Origin: Gallionella sp.
GTDB taxonomy: Bacteria > Pseudomonadota > Gammaproteobacteria > Burkholderiales > Gallionellaceae
Direction: 5' to 3'
Assembly: GCA_030682375.1 (NCBI GenBank)
Contig: JAUXOL010000016.1
Location: forward strand, 82,577 to 146,576
DNA length: 64,000 bases
Shown piece by piece: positions 38,601 through 48,568 of the stretch. How positions within the stretch are numbered: the first letter of the stretch is position 1; each line of letters opens with the position of its first letter. The position numbers were made by a program, and so were the translations under genes. The notes beneath the pieces are model-generated. The model was given only the letters and a program-made list of their open reading frames with translations. It did not search any database and had not been told where the DNA came from.

Positions 38601-39446
38601 TGCGGTGATCTCATTCACCCTGCCCTGCGCGATTCCCAGCCAGCCGCGCAACGCGCCGCGCCCGCGGCTGAATTCGCGCGGCAGGTCCAGCCAGGGACGC
38701 CATGCGCTCACATCGGTGTAATCCAGCCTTGTGTATATCTGACCGCGCCACTCGGCCAGATCGTCGAAGCTCTCGCCGCGGAAATCGCCGCGCACGTCCA
38801 GCGGCGTGGACAATTCGGTCGGCGGCAAGGCTTGCAAGGCGAAGCGATGCCTGCCAAAAAAATTCTCGACGCGCAGGTTGACGTAGCTTAACGCCAGCGG
38901 CGGCGCGGCGCGGCGTTCGTCCAGCCAGACGATGTTCGCATCGTGCACGGCCATATGCGACTGACGCATCAGCCAGTCGGCCAGATCGTTGTCTCCGCCC
39001 TGGCTGGACAGCGCCACACCGCCGATGAAGAAGTTGCCCTGCGCATCGCGACGCACCAGCAACTCGGGCTTGTCGATCTCCAGACTGGCCAGCCGCAATT
39101 CCGCCGTCAGCAGCGACAGCCAGGACACGCTGCCGTCGATACGCGGCAGCGTCAGCGCGGGCTGGCCCTGGCTGTCGAGGATGCGCACGTCGGTCAGGTT
39201 CAGGCGCGGACGCAGCCCTTGCCAGTCTCCTTCTATCCGGGCGATGGTCACCGGACTGCCTATCGCTGCGGACAGCGAGGCGACGATGCGGTCATGATGC
39301 TGCCCGATGTCCGGCATGATCCAGTAGCGCAGCGCGACGATGGCGACCGCCATCAGCACGGCGCAGGCAGCCGACGCGATAATCGCGAATCGGGTCAGCC
39401 AGTTCAGGCTGTGCCATAGCAGGCGGACAGGAAGCGAATTCAGCAT
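35604..39446 (-). CDS. yhdP: YhdP family AsmA-like protein
   Basis: A 1280-residue AsmA-like protein (DUF3971/YhdP). One membrane segment near residues 20-42 (IIASAACAVLMAVAIVALRYW) is followed by a very long beta-rich periplasmic part, matching the bridge-like AsmA proteins that move phospholipids between the two membranes. Family landmarks are GSPVTIARIEGDWQGLRPRLN, IDKPELLVRRDAQGNFFIGG, the C-terminal VLSLQSLPKRITLDFTDVFSDGF, and the terminal LLNKVLGNPLDKI-like glycine-rich hydrophobic segment (SVSLLGAFAAGPAVGIGALLVNKVLG). It starts a minus-strand operon with the amidase and tldD. It is divergent to glnE (69 bases apart). Confidence 0.95.
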   Translation of the reverse strand: MLNSLPVRLLWHSLNWLTRFAIIASAACAVLMAVAIVALRYWIMPDIGQHHDRIVASLSAAIGSPVTIARIEGDWQGLRPRLNLTDVRILDSQGQPALTLPRIDGSVSWLSLLTAELRLASLEIDKPELLVRRDAQGNFFIGGVALSSQGGDNDLADWLMRQSHMAVHDANIVWLDERRAAPPLALSYVNLRVENFFGRHRFALQALPPTELSTPLDVRGDFRGESFDDLAEWRGQIYTRLDYTDVSAWRPWLDLPREFSRGRGALRGWLGIAQGRVNEITADVELRDVVTRLAEDVPELALLDLRGRAAWKEIDGDLEVSTQRLSMRLQNGIALPPTDFYLRIAAGKAGHAGGEMRTNLLQLETLSGLASFVPLDAGLRAQLDAYAPKGSLSALSLRWQGPLANPAEYRIKGRFDDLAVRRVGQIPGFSGLSFDVDGDEEGGSLSIDSRNLVVDAPEAMPEALSFATLTGQVGWERKRGEMWVDVDNVALANDDLAGNLHGSYRTQKGTPGVLDLTVALTRGDVTKAYRYTPLVALDKEDNDWLKGALLAGHTEDFRVRVKGNLSDFPLDGTEDALLEIGGHAQDAVLEFGKDWPRVEHIEGDFWIRGNKLEVKAPAATMLDARLQNLTIAIPDLMSADLPLEIRGVAVASSATFLQFIQQSPVRGYIDGFTDGMSATGSGQLDLYVRVPLQGEQPVKVTGSFQVQGNDIDLGGGAPLLRDTRGTLSFTEAGVSAEKVQALILGGPATIDVQSAEGGMLHASARGRCDFDALYKLAPHPGLRRLRGSAPWDADITVVKKSAELVINSSLQGVASTLPQPFAKRAGDAMPLRVEKRIVADGQDTIEIQLGKLLSARLLRREENGAMAIKYGVVAFNQTGDTGKWLRREGVWLVGRVPQLSLQGWGGLLGGADDGAAGLPIGGADLRVGRASGFGMQVDNLDIDASARGDGLAARLSSNVLNGELEWQPRGDGKLTARLQNVEWTESSRVTGSTAQPELPLDAVANLPALQISVENLKIDGKQVGRFDLVGHPEGRDWRLRRLSIVNPDGSLVGDGVWHGSERKARTDANLQLQISDAGKILSRSGYPDTVKAGKGKLVANVSWSGAPQDFNYATLDGTLRLEAEKGQFLKMKPGMGKLLSVLSLQSLPKRITLDFTDVFSDGFEFDSINGNAIIRRGVIQTQDFRIDGSSAKVTMKGSVDLNQETQDLRVAILPTIGDSVSLLGAFAAGPAVGIGALLVNKVLGNPLDKIVSFEYNVGGTWDDPSVTKAGQAVVKQNTQK

Positions 39447-39515
39447 CGATAGTCAGGGCGCGACGCGCCTAAATGATAGTCTGGGACTTATAATCTCAAG
39501 GGTCGACATTCTAGC

Positions 39516-42230
39516 GTGAAACCCTTGATGAATACCGCCCCCCGCCCCGCCTTCGACACGATGCTGCAAAGGACCCTGTCGTGCAGCCGCTATGCCAGAC
39601 GAGTGCTGGAATCAGACCCTCAACTGGCGGCATGGTTGCAGGCCAGCCATGCCACTCCCTGCGACCGCAGCGAGATGCTGGCGTTGCTGCAACAGTCCGG
39701 TCTGAATCTGGACGACGAGGCTGCGCTTTCGCGTGCGGTACGCCTGCTGCGCAAGCAGGTGATGGTCAAGTTGATCCTGCGCGACCTGAACGGCTTGGCC
39801 GACCTGAACGAAGTGATGCAGGCGATGACCGCGCTCGCCGAGATATGCGTGCGGCAGGCTCAGGCCTGCCTGATGCGGTCGTTGGCTGTGCAGTACGGCA
39901 GCCCGATAGGCGAGTCCAGCAAGACGCCGCAGGAGCTGCTGGTGATCGGCATGGGCAAGCTGGGCGGCGGCGAGCTGAACGTCTCCTCCGATATCGACCT
40001 GATCTTCGTCTACGCCGAGGACGGCGAGACGGACGGCCCGCGCCAGTTGAGCAACCACGAATTCTTCACCCGGCTCGGACGCCGCCTGATCAACGTCATC
40101 AACGAACTCACCGCCGACGGCTACGTGTTCCGCGTCGATATGCGGCTGCGCCCCTACGGCGACAGCGGCCCGCTGGTGATGAGCTTCGCGGCGCTGGAAG
40201 AATATCTGGTCAGCCAGGGGCGCGAATGGGAACGCTACGCCTGGATCAAGGCGCGCGTGATTTCTCCGGCGGAGCATCCCGAGATAGGGGAACTATCCGG
40301 ACTCGTCCAGCCCTTCGTGTTCCGCAAATACCTCGATTTCGGCGCGATAGACTCGATGCGCAAGCTACACGCGCAGATACGCCAGGAAGTGCAGCGCCGC
40401 GACCGCCTGAACAACATCAAGCTCGGCCCCGGCGGCATCCGCGAGATCGAGTTCACCGCGCAGGTGTTCCAGCTGATCCGCGGCGGGCGCGACGCCAAAC
40501 TGCGCATCCGCCCGACACAGCAAGTCTTGAAACATCTGGTCACCACCCAGCAGCTCGACGCAGAAGTCGCGGCCGGGCTGGACGACGCCTATGTCTTCCT
40601 GCGCAATCTGGAACACCGGCTGCAATACCTGGACGACCAGCAGACTCAGGAGATGCCCGAGAAGCCCGAGGACCAAGCGGTCATCGCCGATGCGATGGGC
40701 TATGCGGACTATGCAGCGTTGCTGGAACCGCTGAATCGCCATCGCACGCTGGTCTCACAACAGTTCGAACAGATATTCGGCGAACAGAAGGACGAAAAGA
40801 ACGACGCACCGATATGGCGCGAGGGTGTGACCGCCGAAGAACTGACCGCGCATCTGGATGGGCTCGGCTATCGCGCCGCACCGGAGACCGCACAACGCCT
40901 GCTGCAACTGCGCGAGGGCGTGCGCTACCGCCAGTTGCCCGATCTCAGCCGCCAGCGACTGGACAAGCTGATCCCGCAATTCATCGCACACAGCGCACGC
41001 ACAGGCGAACCCGACACGACGCTGGCGCGTTCGCTCGGGCTGATCGAAGGCGTGAGCCGCCGCGCCGCCTACCTCGCCTTCCTGGCCGAGTATCCGCAGG
41101 CGCTGCATCGGCTGGTTAACCTGATCGCCTCCAGCAGCTGGGTGGCCGAATACCTGACGCAACATCCGGCACTGCTGGACGAGTTGCTGGATGCCCGCGA
41201 GATGTACCAGCCGCCGCAATGGCAACAGATCGACACAGACTTGCAACAACGTCTGGCCGACTGCGCCGAAGACACGGAGCGCCAGCTCGACGTGCTGCGC
41301 CAAGCCCAGCAGGAACAGACCTTCCACCTGCTGGCAATGGACCTGCAAGGGCTGCTGCCGCTGGAGAAACTCAGCGACCACCTCTCCGATCTGGCCGATC
41401 TGATGCTGCGCCATGTGCTGGCATTGGGCTGGGCGACCTCGCGCAAACGCCATTGCGACCAGCCGAAATTCGCTATCGTCGCGTACGGCAAACTGGGCGG
41501 CAAGGAACTGGGTTACGCCTCCGACCTCGACCTGATCTTCCTGTACGACGACGACCATCCGGATGCGCAGGAGAACTATGCGCGACTGGCACAGCGCATC
41601 AACACCGTGCTGGGCAGCCACACCGCCTCCGGCCGCCTGTACGAGACCGACCTGCGCCTTCGCCCTAACGGCGCGAGCGGCCTGCTGGTCAGCTCGATCG
41701 AGGCCTTCGCCGAATACCAGCGCAGCCAGGCATGGGTGTGGGAGCATCAGGCGCTGACGCGCGCACGCTTCAGTGCCGGAGATGCAGGGGTCGGCGCCGC
41801 ATTCGAGCGGATACGCCAGGAAGTGCTGTGCCAGCCGCGCGACCTCGCCACCTTGCGCGACGAGATCGTCGCGATGCGCCAGAAGATGCACGACGGCCAC
41901 CCGAACGCCACGGAACTGTTCGACATCAAGCACGACAGCGGCGGCATGGTAGACATCGAATTCATCGTGCAATACCTCGTGCTGGCGCACGCACACGAGC
42001 ATCCGGAATTGACGGCGAACATCGGCAATCTGGCCTTGCTCAAGCTCGCAGGCGAACTGGAGCTGATCCCGATGGAGCTTGCGGAGCAGGTTCGCGAGCT
42101 ATATCGCACGCTGCGCCAGACCCAGCACCGGATGCGCCTCAACAGCGCGGCGCCTTGCCGCATCGCCCAGGACGAGATCGACACTCGCGCCTGCCGCCGA
42201 CTGTGGCTGGAACTGTTCGGCGAGAGCTGA
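39516..42230 (+). CDS. glnE: Glutamine synthetase adenylyltransferase/deadenylase
   Basis: A 904-residue GlnE, which adds AMP to glutamine synthetase or removes it in answer to PII and glutamine. Two nucleotidyltransferase domains are visible: the removing half with GMGKLGGGELNVSSDIDLIF, then DMRLRPYGDSGPLVMSF, and the adding half with YGKLGGKELGYASDLDLIF, then DLRLRPNGASGLLVSS. The LGPGGIREIEF and SGGMVDIEFIVQYL segments sit between and after them. Starts at GTG 39516 or ATG 39528 are both possible. The gene stands alone on the plus strand and ends before a strong hairpin at 42264-42293. Confidence 0.96.
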   Translation: MKPLMNTAPRPAFDTMLQRTLSCSRYARRVLESDPQLAAWLQASHATPCDRSEMLALLQQSGLNLDDEAALSRAVRLLRKQVMVKLILRDLNGLADLNEVMQAMTALAEICVRQAQACLMRSLAVQYGSPIGESSKTPQELLVIGMGKLGGGELNVSSDIDLIFVYAEDGETDGPRQLSNHEFFTRLGRRLINVINELTADGYVFRVDMRLRPYGDSGPLVMSFAALEEYLVSQGREWERYAWIKARVISPAEHPEIGELSGLVQPFVFRKYLDFGAIDSMRKLHAQIRQEVQRRDRLNNIKLGPGGIREIEFTAQVFQLIRGGRDAKLRIRPTQQVLKHLVTTQQLDAEVAAGLDDAYVFLRNLEHRLQYLDDQQTQEMPEKPEDQAVIADAMGYADYAALLEPLNRHRTLVSQQFEQIFGEQKDEKNDAPIWREGVTAEELTAHLDGLGYRAAPETAQRLLQLREGVRYRQLPDLSRQRLDKLIPQFIAHSARTGEPDTTLARSLGLIEGVSRRAAYLAFLAEYPQALHRLVNLIASSSWVAEYLTQHPALLDELLDAREMYQPPQWQQIDTDLQQRLADCAEDTERQLDVLRQAQQEQTFHLLAMDLQGLLPLEKLSDHLSDLADLMLRHVLALGWATSRKRHCDQPKFAIVAYGKLGGKELGYASDLDLIFLYDDDHPDAQENYARLAQRINTVLGSHTASGRLYETDLRLRPNGASGLLVSSIEAFAEYQRSQAWVWEHQALTRARFSAGDAGVGAAFERIRQEVLCQPRDLATLRDEIVAMRQKMHDGHPNATELFDIKHDSGGMVDIEFIVQYLVLAHAHEHPELTANIGNLALLKLAGELELIPMELAEQVRELYRTLRQTQHRMRLNSAAPCRIAQDEIDTRACRRLWLELFGES

Positions 42231-42263
42231 CACCCGCCATCAGGATATCGTTCCATCATGTAA

Positions 42264-42293
42264 AAGGCCGCTCGTATCGATACGAGCGGCCTT
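42264..42293. terminator. Bidirectional terminator between glnE and the chemoreceptor gene
   Basis: AAGGCCGCTCGTA, TCGA loop, TACGAGCGGCCTT is a perfect 13-bp stem with A-run before and TTGTT after. It lies between two converging genes and can end both. Confidence 0.85.
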
Positions 42294-42322
42294 GTTGATA
42301 CGCCAAACGATACTGCCCGGAA

Positions 42323-45163
42323 TCAGAACTCTTCCCACTCCTCGCCGTCCACCGGCTTGGCCTTGGGCTTGGACGGAGCCTTCGCCGGAGCCGCCTTGCG
42401 GGCCGGTGCAACGTGCGCAGGAGTCGGCGCGCGACGCACCGCCACTTTGCCGCCGCTCTCGTCCACCTTGAACGTCGCCACCGAAACAGACAGGTTCTGC
42501 GCCTGCTCTTCCAGAGACTCGGCCGCCGCTGCCGCTTCCTCGACCAGCGCCGCGTTCTGCTGCGTCACTTCGTCCATCTGCGTGATCGCCAGGTTCACCT
42601 GCTCGATGCCCGCGCTCTGTTCCACCGACGCCGCGGTGATCTCCGACATGATGTCCGTCACGCGCTTGATGCTGGTGACAATCTCTTCCATCGTCTGACC
42701 GGCCTGCGCGACCAGCTTGCTGCCGCCTTCGACCTTCTCGACCGAGTCGCCGATCAGGGTCTTGATCTCTTTCGCCGCTGCGGCAGAGCGTTGTGCCAGG
42801 TTGCGCACTTCACCCGCCACGACCGCGAAGCCGCGGCCCTGTTCGCCCGCACGCGCGGCTTCCACCGCCGCGTTCAACGCGAGGATGTTGGTCTGGAACG
42901 CGATGCCGTCGATCACGCTGATGATATCCACAATCTTGCGGCTGGATTCGTTGATCGAATCCATCGTGGTAACGACTTGCTTGACGACCGTCCCGCCTTT
43001 AGAGGCAACGTCCGATGCTCCCTGCGCAAGCTGGTTGGCCTGCTTGGCGTTCTCGGCGTTTTGCTTCACGGTCGAGGTCAGTTCCTCCATGCTTGAAGCA
43101 GTCTCCTCAAGCTGGGAAGCTTGCTCTTCGGTGCGTTGCGACAAGTCACTATTACCGGCAGCGATTTCCTGTGCGGCAGTATTGATGGTTTCCGTTGCGA
43201 TCTTGATGTCACCGATGATGCTGCTGAGCTTCTCAGCCGTAGCGTTGGAATCGTTCTTCAGTTGGCCGAAGGTGCCGCTATAGTCATTGGTGATGCGGTC
43301 AGTCAAATCGCCGTGCGCCATCGCCTCCAGCATGCGCACCACTTCCTGCAAGCCGGCATCGGAAGTTTGCATCAGGCGATTGATGTCCATACTCAGTTTC
43401 TCGAAGAAACCTTCCTTGCCTTGCATCTCAATCCGCTTGGAGAAGTCGCCTTCTACCGCGCCCTCCACAATACCGGCCACTTCTTTTTCGACGGCGACTT
43501 CGGCGGTGCGGTCATTCCACTCCATTACCGAGCCGAGGCGTATGCCCTGATTGTTGACAATCGGATTAGCCGCCAATGCGAAAGTGCGCCCCCCGATCAT
43601 GATCTGGGTGCGATGAGTTCCGTTCAGCGAAGCCAGCATGGATTTCTGATGCGCCGGATCTTTGTGGAAATTATCGATGCTGCCTCCGAGCAACTTGCTT
43701 GCGGTGAAGTTCGGCAACGCCTTCCGGATATCGGCTTCGGCTTTCTGCATCAACGTTTCAACGGCCTTGTTCATGTAAACAATCTGCCGATTGGTGTCGG
43801 CGATCATCACGCTGGTCGACACATTATCCAAGCCAATGCGGATGCCCAGATTGGCGTCGGCTTCCTTGCGCGCTTCGACGATATTGATCCCGAGGAAAGT
43901 CTGCATCGACTTCATCGAGTTCATCATGCGGCCGATTTCAGTATTCGGCTGGGTCTTGATCGAGATGTGGTAATCGCCACGCATGATCTCGTTGATAGTC
44001 ACCATCGCGAAGCGCAACGGTCGCAGGATGCTGCGCAACACCAGCATCGCGAACCCGGCGATCAGCAGTACGACTGCCAGCAACACGACCATCGACACCG
44101 ATCTCTGAGTCTGCATATTCCGATCCAGTTCGGCACGATATTGCTGGGCTTGCTCCGCGTCTTTCGCAATCATCATTTCAACCAGATTGCCGATCTGCTC
44201 GGTCGGTTTACGGTCCATGCCCTTGACCAGGCCATCGACTACCTTGCTACTGCCGACGTTGCCACCCTCAAAGGAACCCAAGGCCCGGTGATAGTTGCTC
44301 ATCAGCTCGGCATGCGAAACGAGCAAGGCATCGACCCCCTCGGTTTTTACACCGAGTTCCTTCATGATCGGCTTCAGCTTGTTGAGATCATCGGAAACCT
44401 CAGCCCCCTTATTGTCGAACGCCTTGCGATATTTGGCATACTGCTCACCATCGTGGCCGCGCAACAACAGATTCTTCCATTCCTGAATCTGCTCCTTGAA
44501 ATCCACCTGCGCCTCACGCGCCAGATTCACCGCTCCCGTCAATCTGGTCGCCCGCTCCATATGCAAGGTTGCCATTTCATTGCTGGCGGTCTGTCCCTGC
44601 AGGTTATAACCCGCCAGTGCAAGCATCGCGATCAGCATCAACCCCAGCATGGAGAACAAGCGCGCCTTGATCGAAATCTGATCGACCCAGTAATACAGAT
44701 GATTGAGAATGCCGGGCGAAACCAGCATGCCTTCATGCAAACGATATTTGTGCTGATCCGCACGCATATCCCGATACAGGGCTTCCGCCGATGCAATCTG
44801 CTCGCGCGTCGGCTTGCTGCGTACCGACATGTAACCTATGGTTTTCGGCCCCTCATACAAGGGCGTGACATTGGCCTGAACCCAATAGAAACCGCCATCC
44901 TTGCGCCGGTTCTTGACGATACCGGTCCAAGGCTTGTCATGCTTCAGTGTCTTCCACAGATCGGCAAAAGCCTCGGGCGGCATATCAGGATGGCGAACCA
45001 TATTATGCGGCGCACCGATCAACTCTTCGCGGGTAAAGCCGCTGGCTTCGACAAAAGCATCATTGCAATAAGTAATGATGCCCTTCAGGTCGGTCTTGGA
45101 GGCCAGCAAATCACCGTCCTGCATCACGAATTCTTTGTCATTTACGGGCTGGTTGTTACGCAT
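42323..45163 (-). CDS. Methyl-accepting chemotaxis protein 1 (PAS-4HB-HAMP-PAS)
   Basis: A 946-residue chemoreceptor. A first PAS domain (residues ~15-125; [37 protein letters not shown]) resembles the Aer-type PAS. Two membrane helices follow (about 167-188 and 350-373) around a helical periplasmic part, then HAMP and a second PAS (~445-560; [21 protein letters not shown]). The signalling domain (about 660-905) is nearly identical to those of the next two receptor genes, and it has the tip [20 protein letters not shown]. The C-terminus EEWEEF fits the x-W-x-x-F tether for CheR/CheB. Its ligand is not known; two PAS domains suggest redox or energy sensing. Confidence 0.94.
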   Translation of the reverse strand: MRNNQPVNDKEFVMQDGDLLASKTDLKGIITYCNDAFVEASGFTREELIGAPHNMVRHPDMPPEAFADLWKTLKHDKPWTGIVKNRRKDGGFYWVQANVTPLYEGPKTIGYMSVRSKPTREQIASAEALYRDMRADQHKYRLHEGMLVSPGILNHLYYWVDQISIKARLFSMLGLMLIAMLALAGYNLQGQTASNEMATLHMERATRLTGAVNLAREAQVDFKEQIQEWKNLLLRGHDGEQYAKYRKAFDNKGAEVSDDLNKLKPIMKELGVKTEGVDALLVSHAELMSNYHRALGSFEGGNVGSSKVVDGLVKGMDRKPTEQIGNLVEMMIAKDAEQAQQYRAELDRNMQTQRSVSMVVLLAVVLLIAGFAMLVLRSILRPLRFAMVTINEIMRGDYHISIKTQPNTEIGRMMNSMKSMQTFLGINIVEARKEADANLGIRIGLDNVSTSVMIADTNRQIVYMNKAVETLMQKAEADIRKALPNFTASKLLGGSIDNFHKDPAHQKSMLASLNGTHRTQIMIGGRTFALAANPIVNNQGIRLGSVMEWNDRTAEVAVEKEVAGIVEGAVEGDFSKRIEMQGKEGFFEKLSMDINRLMQTSDAGLQEVVRMLEAMAHGDLTDRITNDYSGTFGQLKNDSNATAEKLSSIIGDIKIATETINTAAQEIAAGNSDLSQRTEEQASQLEETASSMEELTSTVKQNAENAKQANQLAQGASDVASKGGTVVKQVVTTMDSINESSRKIVDIISVIDGIAFQTNILALNAAVEAARAGEQGRGFAVVAGEVRNLAQRSAAAAKEIKTLIGDSVEKVEGGSKLVAQAGQTMEEIVTSIKRVTDIMSEITAASVEQSAGIEQVNLAITQMDEVTQQNAALVEEAAAAAESLEEQAQNLSVSVATFKVDESGGKVAVRRAPTPAHVAPARKAAPAKAPSKPKAKPVDGEEWEEF

Positions 45164-45302
45164 ACTCTTCTCCGGATTTTGAATTCTTGTATTTGATTTC
45201 TACGGGCAGCCGCTACGCAGTTTGTCTGCTTACCCCTTTGCTCGGAAATGACGACTTAATCGGCACATCCATACTTTAATTGCAGCACAATCAACCGGCT
45301 TA

Positions 45303-48300
45303 TTAATCTTGCGGGTTGGCGAGCATCTTTGTCGAGTCCCTTCGAGACGATGTACGACGCATGACGCTACCTCCGCCCTCTTCCAGCTTGAACATCGCCA
45401 CAGTCCCGGAAAGGTTCTGCGCCTGCTCTTCCAGCGACTCCGCCGCCGCCGCCGCTTCTTCGACCAGCGCCGCATTCTGCTGCGTAACTTCGTCCATCTG
45501 CGTGATCGCCAGGTTCACCTGTTCGATGCCCGCGCTCTGTTCCACCGACGCCGCCGTGATCTCGGACATGATGTCCGTCACGCGCTTGATGCTGACCACA
45601 ATCTCTTCCATCGTCGATCCAGCCTGAGCGACCAGCTTGCTGCCGCCCTCGACCTTCTCGACCGAGTCGCCGATCAGGGTCTTGATCTCCTTGGCCGCCG
45701 CCGCGGAACGTTGCGCCAGGTTGCGCACTTCGCCCGCCACGACCGCGAAACCGCGGCCCTGCTCGCCCGCACGCGCCGCTTCCACCGCCGCGTTCAAAGC
45801 GAGGATATTGGTCTGAAAGGCGATGCCGTCGATCACGCTGATGATATCGACGATCTTGCGCGACGATTCGTTGATCGAATCCATCGTCGTGACCACCTCG
45901 TGCACGACAGACCCGCCCTTGAGCGCGATGTCGGAAGCACCGATGGCAAGCTGGTTGGCCTGCTTGGCGTTCTCGGCGTTCTGCTTCACGGTCGAGGTCA
46001 GCTCTTCCATGCTGGATGCGGTCTCTTCCAGACTGGAAGCCTGTTCTTCGGTGCGCTGCGACAGATCGCTGTTGCCAGCTGCGATCTCCTGCGACGCGGT
46101 ATTGATGGTGTCCGTGGCCGCCTTGATCTCGCGGATGATCCCGCCCAGCTTCTCCGCCGTCGCATTGGAATCGTCCTTCAACTGCCCGAAGGTACCGCTG
46201 TAGTCGTTGGTGATGCGCTCGCTCAGGTCGCCGCGCGACAGGGCTCCGAGCATGCGCACCACTTCCTGCAAACCCTTGTCCGAAGTTTCCACCAGGCCGT
46301 TCACATTCTGCGACAGCTCGCGCATGAAACCTTCCTTGTCGGAAAGATCGATGCGCCGTGTGAAATCACCGTTCTTCGCTGCTTCCACGATGGACCTCAC
46401 CTCGGACTCGACCTTCAGTTCCAGCGTCGCATCCTGCCATTCCACGGCGGTGCCGATGCGCAGCCCCTTCTCATTGTTCACCGGCATCGCCGTCAGTTTG
46501 AAGGTGCGGTCGCCTATCCTGATCGTCGCCCTGTGCAGACCGCTCAACTGTTTCGTCATCGCCTGCTGATGCGCCGGGTTCTTGTGATAGCTGTCGAAGT
46601 TCGAACCCAGCACCTTGTTCGCAGCGAAATGCGGCATCACCCTGCGTATCGCCTCTTCGTTGTCCTTGAACATGCTCTCTGCAGTGCGGTTGATGTAAAC
46701 GATCTTGCCGTTGGTGTCAGCGATGGTCACGTTGGCCGTCGCATCGTCCAGCGCAGAGCGCACGCGCAATGCCTCGTCCGACACACGCTGCGCCTCGCGT
46801 ACCATGTACACCAGCGTACCCTGCATGCTGCGCATCGCCGCGATCAGGCTGGAGCTGTCGCCCTCGCGCGCATCTATCCTGTAATTCAGGTCGCCGCCAG
46901 CGATCGCCTGCGCAACCTTGCGCGCATAGTTCGGCTCGCCGCCCAGTTCGCGCAACAGCACGCGGATGATCCACACCGCGAAGATCAGGGTCACCGACAA
47001 TGCGAACACGGTGAGCATCAGGAACGTCCACCACTGGTGGCGCGCCTGCGCCTCCAGCCGGCCGGCCAACTCGCCCAGTTCCCCGGCAAGCCCATCCTCG
47101 ATCTGCTTCATGCCGTCGATCTTTTGCGTGATGGTCTTGAACCAGTGTCCCGGATCCACGCCGAATCCACCGGTCGCCGCCTTCTCGATGGCGATTCCGC
47201 GCAGACGCTCCACCTCGGCAACCGCGTCCTTGTTCACTTTTCCCTGATAAGCCTCCAGCTCCGCCTTGCTGGCATAACCGCGGAACATATCTGAATAGGT
47301 CTTCTGGTTGGCCAGCAAACCGATGAAGCGCTGATAGGCATCCCCGTCGAACCTGTCCGCCGCGAACGCGCCGTTGACGGTCGCCCGTTCGCGCCCGGCC
47401 ATCTCCTTCTCATGGAGGAACATCAGGTATGCGGTGGTCGAGCGCGCCAGTTCCTGATTCGAACTGATCTTGGCCGTATACGAAATCACATTCAGCCAAT
47501 CCCCGATCAGCCCGGTATAGAAGTTGAACGAGTCCTTCGGCGCCAATCGCAGATTGGAGATGTCGGCGCGGCTGGATTCCAGGGCCCTTATCCTTTCCTG
47601 CGCCTTCGTCAGCGTCTCGATGAAGCCCGGCTGCAAGCGGCCCTGATCCAGCGTCGAGATCAGCGCGCGCAACTCGACAATGCGCTTGTCGGTTTCCTTG
47701 CGTTGCATGGGCAGCTCGCTGGAGAACTTTGCGCCATTGGAAGCCAGAAAACCGGCCGACATGCCGCGCTCTTTCTGCGTCTCGTGTATCACCGCACTGG
47801 ATTTCACCGCCAGCTCGGTGATCACCTGCATAGACCGCAGTTCGTTCAGCGTCTGCGATTTTTCCCATACGCTGTTGGCGGAGAAATACAGCAAGCCGAT
47901 GATGGGGAAAAACAGCAACAGCAACAGGCGTAAACGCAGCGGAACCGCCGAAAGCAGCGAGTGTTCGCCGGCATGCAGATCCACCTTCTTGCCTGACCGG
48001 ATCGTCTGATAAAGCTTTTCCGCACGGGCGATTTCGCTGGCGGTCGCACGCCGGCGCACCGAGGTATAACCGACGATTTCGCCGCCCTCTCGGGTCGGCG
48101 TCACATGCGCATGCACCCAGTAATGATCGCCGCTCTTGCAGCGATTCTTGACGATGCCTTCCCAGCCATGCCCGGATTTCACCGTCTGCCACAAGTCGGC
48201 GAACGCCTCCGCCGGCATTTCAGGATGGCGCAGGATGTTGTGCGGCTGGCCGATCAGCTCGTCCTTCGTATAGCCGCTGATCTCGACGAAATCGTCGTTG

Positions 48301-48398
48301 ACTTGGGTGATGACACCCTTCAGATTGGTCGATGAGACGATATTGACGTCTTCGCCGACGAGGATTTCTTTCTGGGTCACGGGCAGATTTGTACGCAT
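45303..48398 (-). CDS. Methyl-accepting chemotaxis protein 2 (PAS-NIT-HAMP-PAS)
   Basis: A 1031-residue chemoreceptor. An N-terminal PAS ([21 protein letters not shown]) is followed by a first membrane segment ([17 protein letters not shown]), then a NIT-type nitrate/nitrite-sensing domain ([21 protein letters not shown], then [10 protein letters not shown]), a second membrane helix ([20 protein letters not shown]), HAMP, a second PAS and the shared signalling domain. ATG 48398 has GGAGG 5 bases before it; an upstream ATG (48410) adds MEDA. It ends in [13 protein letters not shown], without the W-x-x-F tether of the other two receptors, so it may depend on them for adaptation. NIT suggests nitrate or nitrite sensing, but no ligand is proven. 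Confidence 0.93.
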   Translation of the reverse strand: MRTNLPVTQKEILVGEDVNIVSSTNLKGVITQVNDDFVEISGYTKDELIGQPHNILRHPEMPAEAFADLWQTVKSGHGWEGIVKNRCKSGDHYWVHAHVTPTREGGEIVGYTSVRRRATASEIARAEKLYQTIRSGKKVDLHAGEHSLLSAVPLRLRLLLLLFFPIIGLLYFSANSVWEKSQTLNELRSMQVITELAVKSSAVIHETQKERGMSAGFLASNGAKFSSELPMQRKETDKRIVELRALISTLDQGRLQPGFIETLTKAQERIRALESSRADISNLRLAPKDSFNFYTGLIGDWLNVISYTAKISSNQELARSTTAYLMFLHEKEMAGRERATVNGAFAADRFDGDAYQRFIGLLANQKTYSDMFRGYASKAELEAYQGKVNKDAVAEVERLRGIAIEKAATGGFGVDPGHWFKTITQKIDGMKQIEDGLAGELGELAGRLEAQARHQWWTFLMLTVFALSVTLIFAVWIIRVLLRELGGEPNYARKVAQAIAGGDLNYRIDAREGDSSSLIAAMRSMQGTLVYMVREAQRVSDEALRVRSALDDATANVTIADTNGKIVYINRTAESMFKDNEEAIRRVMPHFAANKVLGSNFDSYHKNPAHQQAMTKQLSGLHRATIRIGDRTFKLTAMPVNNEKGLRIGTAVEWQDATLELKVESEVRSIVEAAKNGDFTRRIDLSDKEGFMRELSQNVNGLVETSDKGLQEVVRMLGALSRGDLSERITNDYSGTFGQLKDDSNATAEKLGGIIREIKAATDTINTASQEIAAGNSDLSQRTEEQASSLEETASSMEELTSTVKQNAENAKQANQLAIGASDIALKGGSVVHEVVTTMDSINESSRKIVDIISVIDGIAFQTNILALNAAVEAARAGEQGRGFAVVAGEVRNLAQRSAAAAKEIKTLIGDSVEKVEGGSKLVAQAGSTMEEIVVSIKRVTDIMSEITAASVEQSAGIEQVNLAITQMDEVTQQNAALVEEAAAAAESLEEQAQNLSGTVAMFKLEEGGGSVMRRTSSRRDSTKMLANPQD

Positions 48399-48568
48399 GG
48401 CATCCTCCAACTAATTATTCTTGCTGAGCCTGTGAACAGCTCTCGCATCGAATCGATCCAGGCCGCCTCTTGAAACGACTTGGGTATGAGCGAACATCAC
48501 AGACGCTCATACCCAATGTGTTTCGATTAAAGGCAAGCAGGGGCGTGATGAACACGCCCCCGAGTCGA

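Noticed and set aside
36012-38891. 959-codon plus-strand frame opposite yhdP
   Set aside because: It is His/Arg/Gln-rich shadow translation with no domain; yhdP on the other strand has clear family landmarks.
45255-45280. Possible sigma-28 (flagellar) promoter before chemoreceptor 1
   Set aside because: TAAAGTAT and GCCGATTA are present on the minus strand, but the gap between TAAA and GCCGAT is about 10 bases instead of about 15, so it does not fit the consensus.
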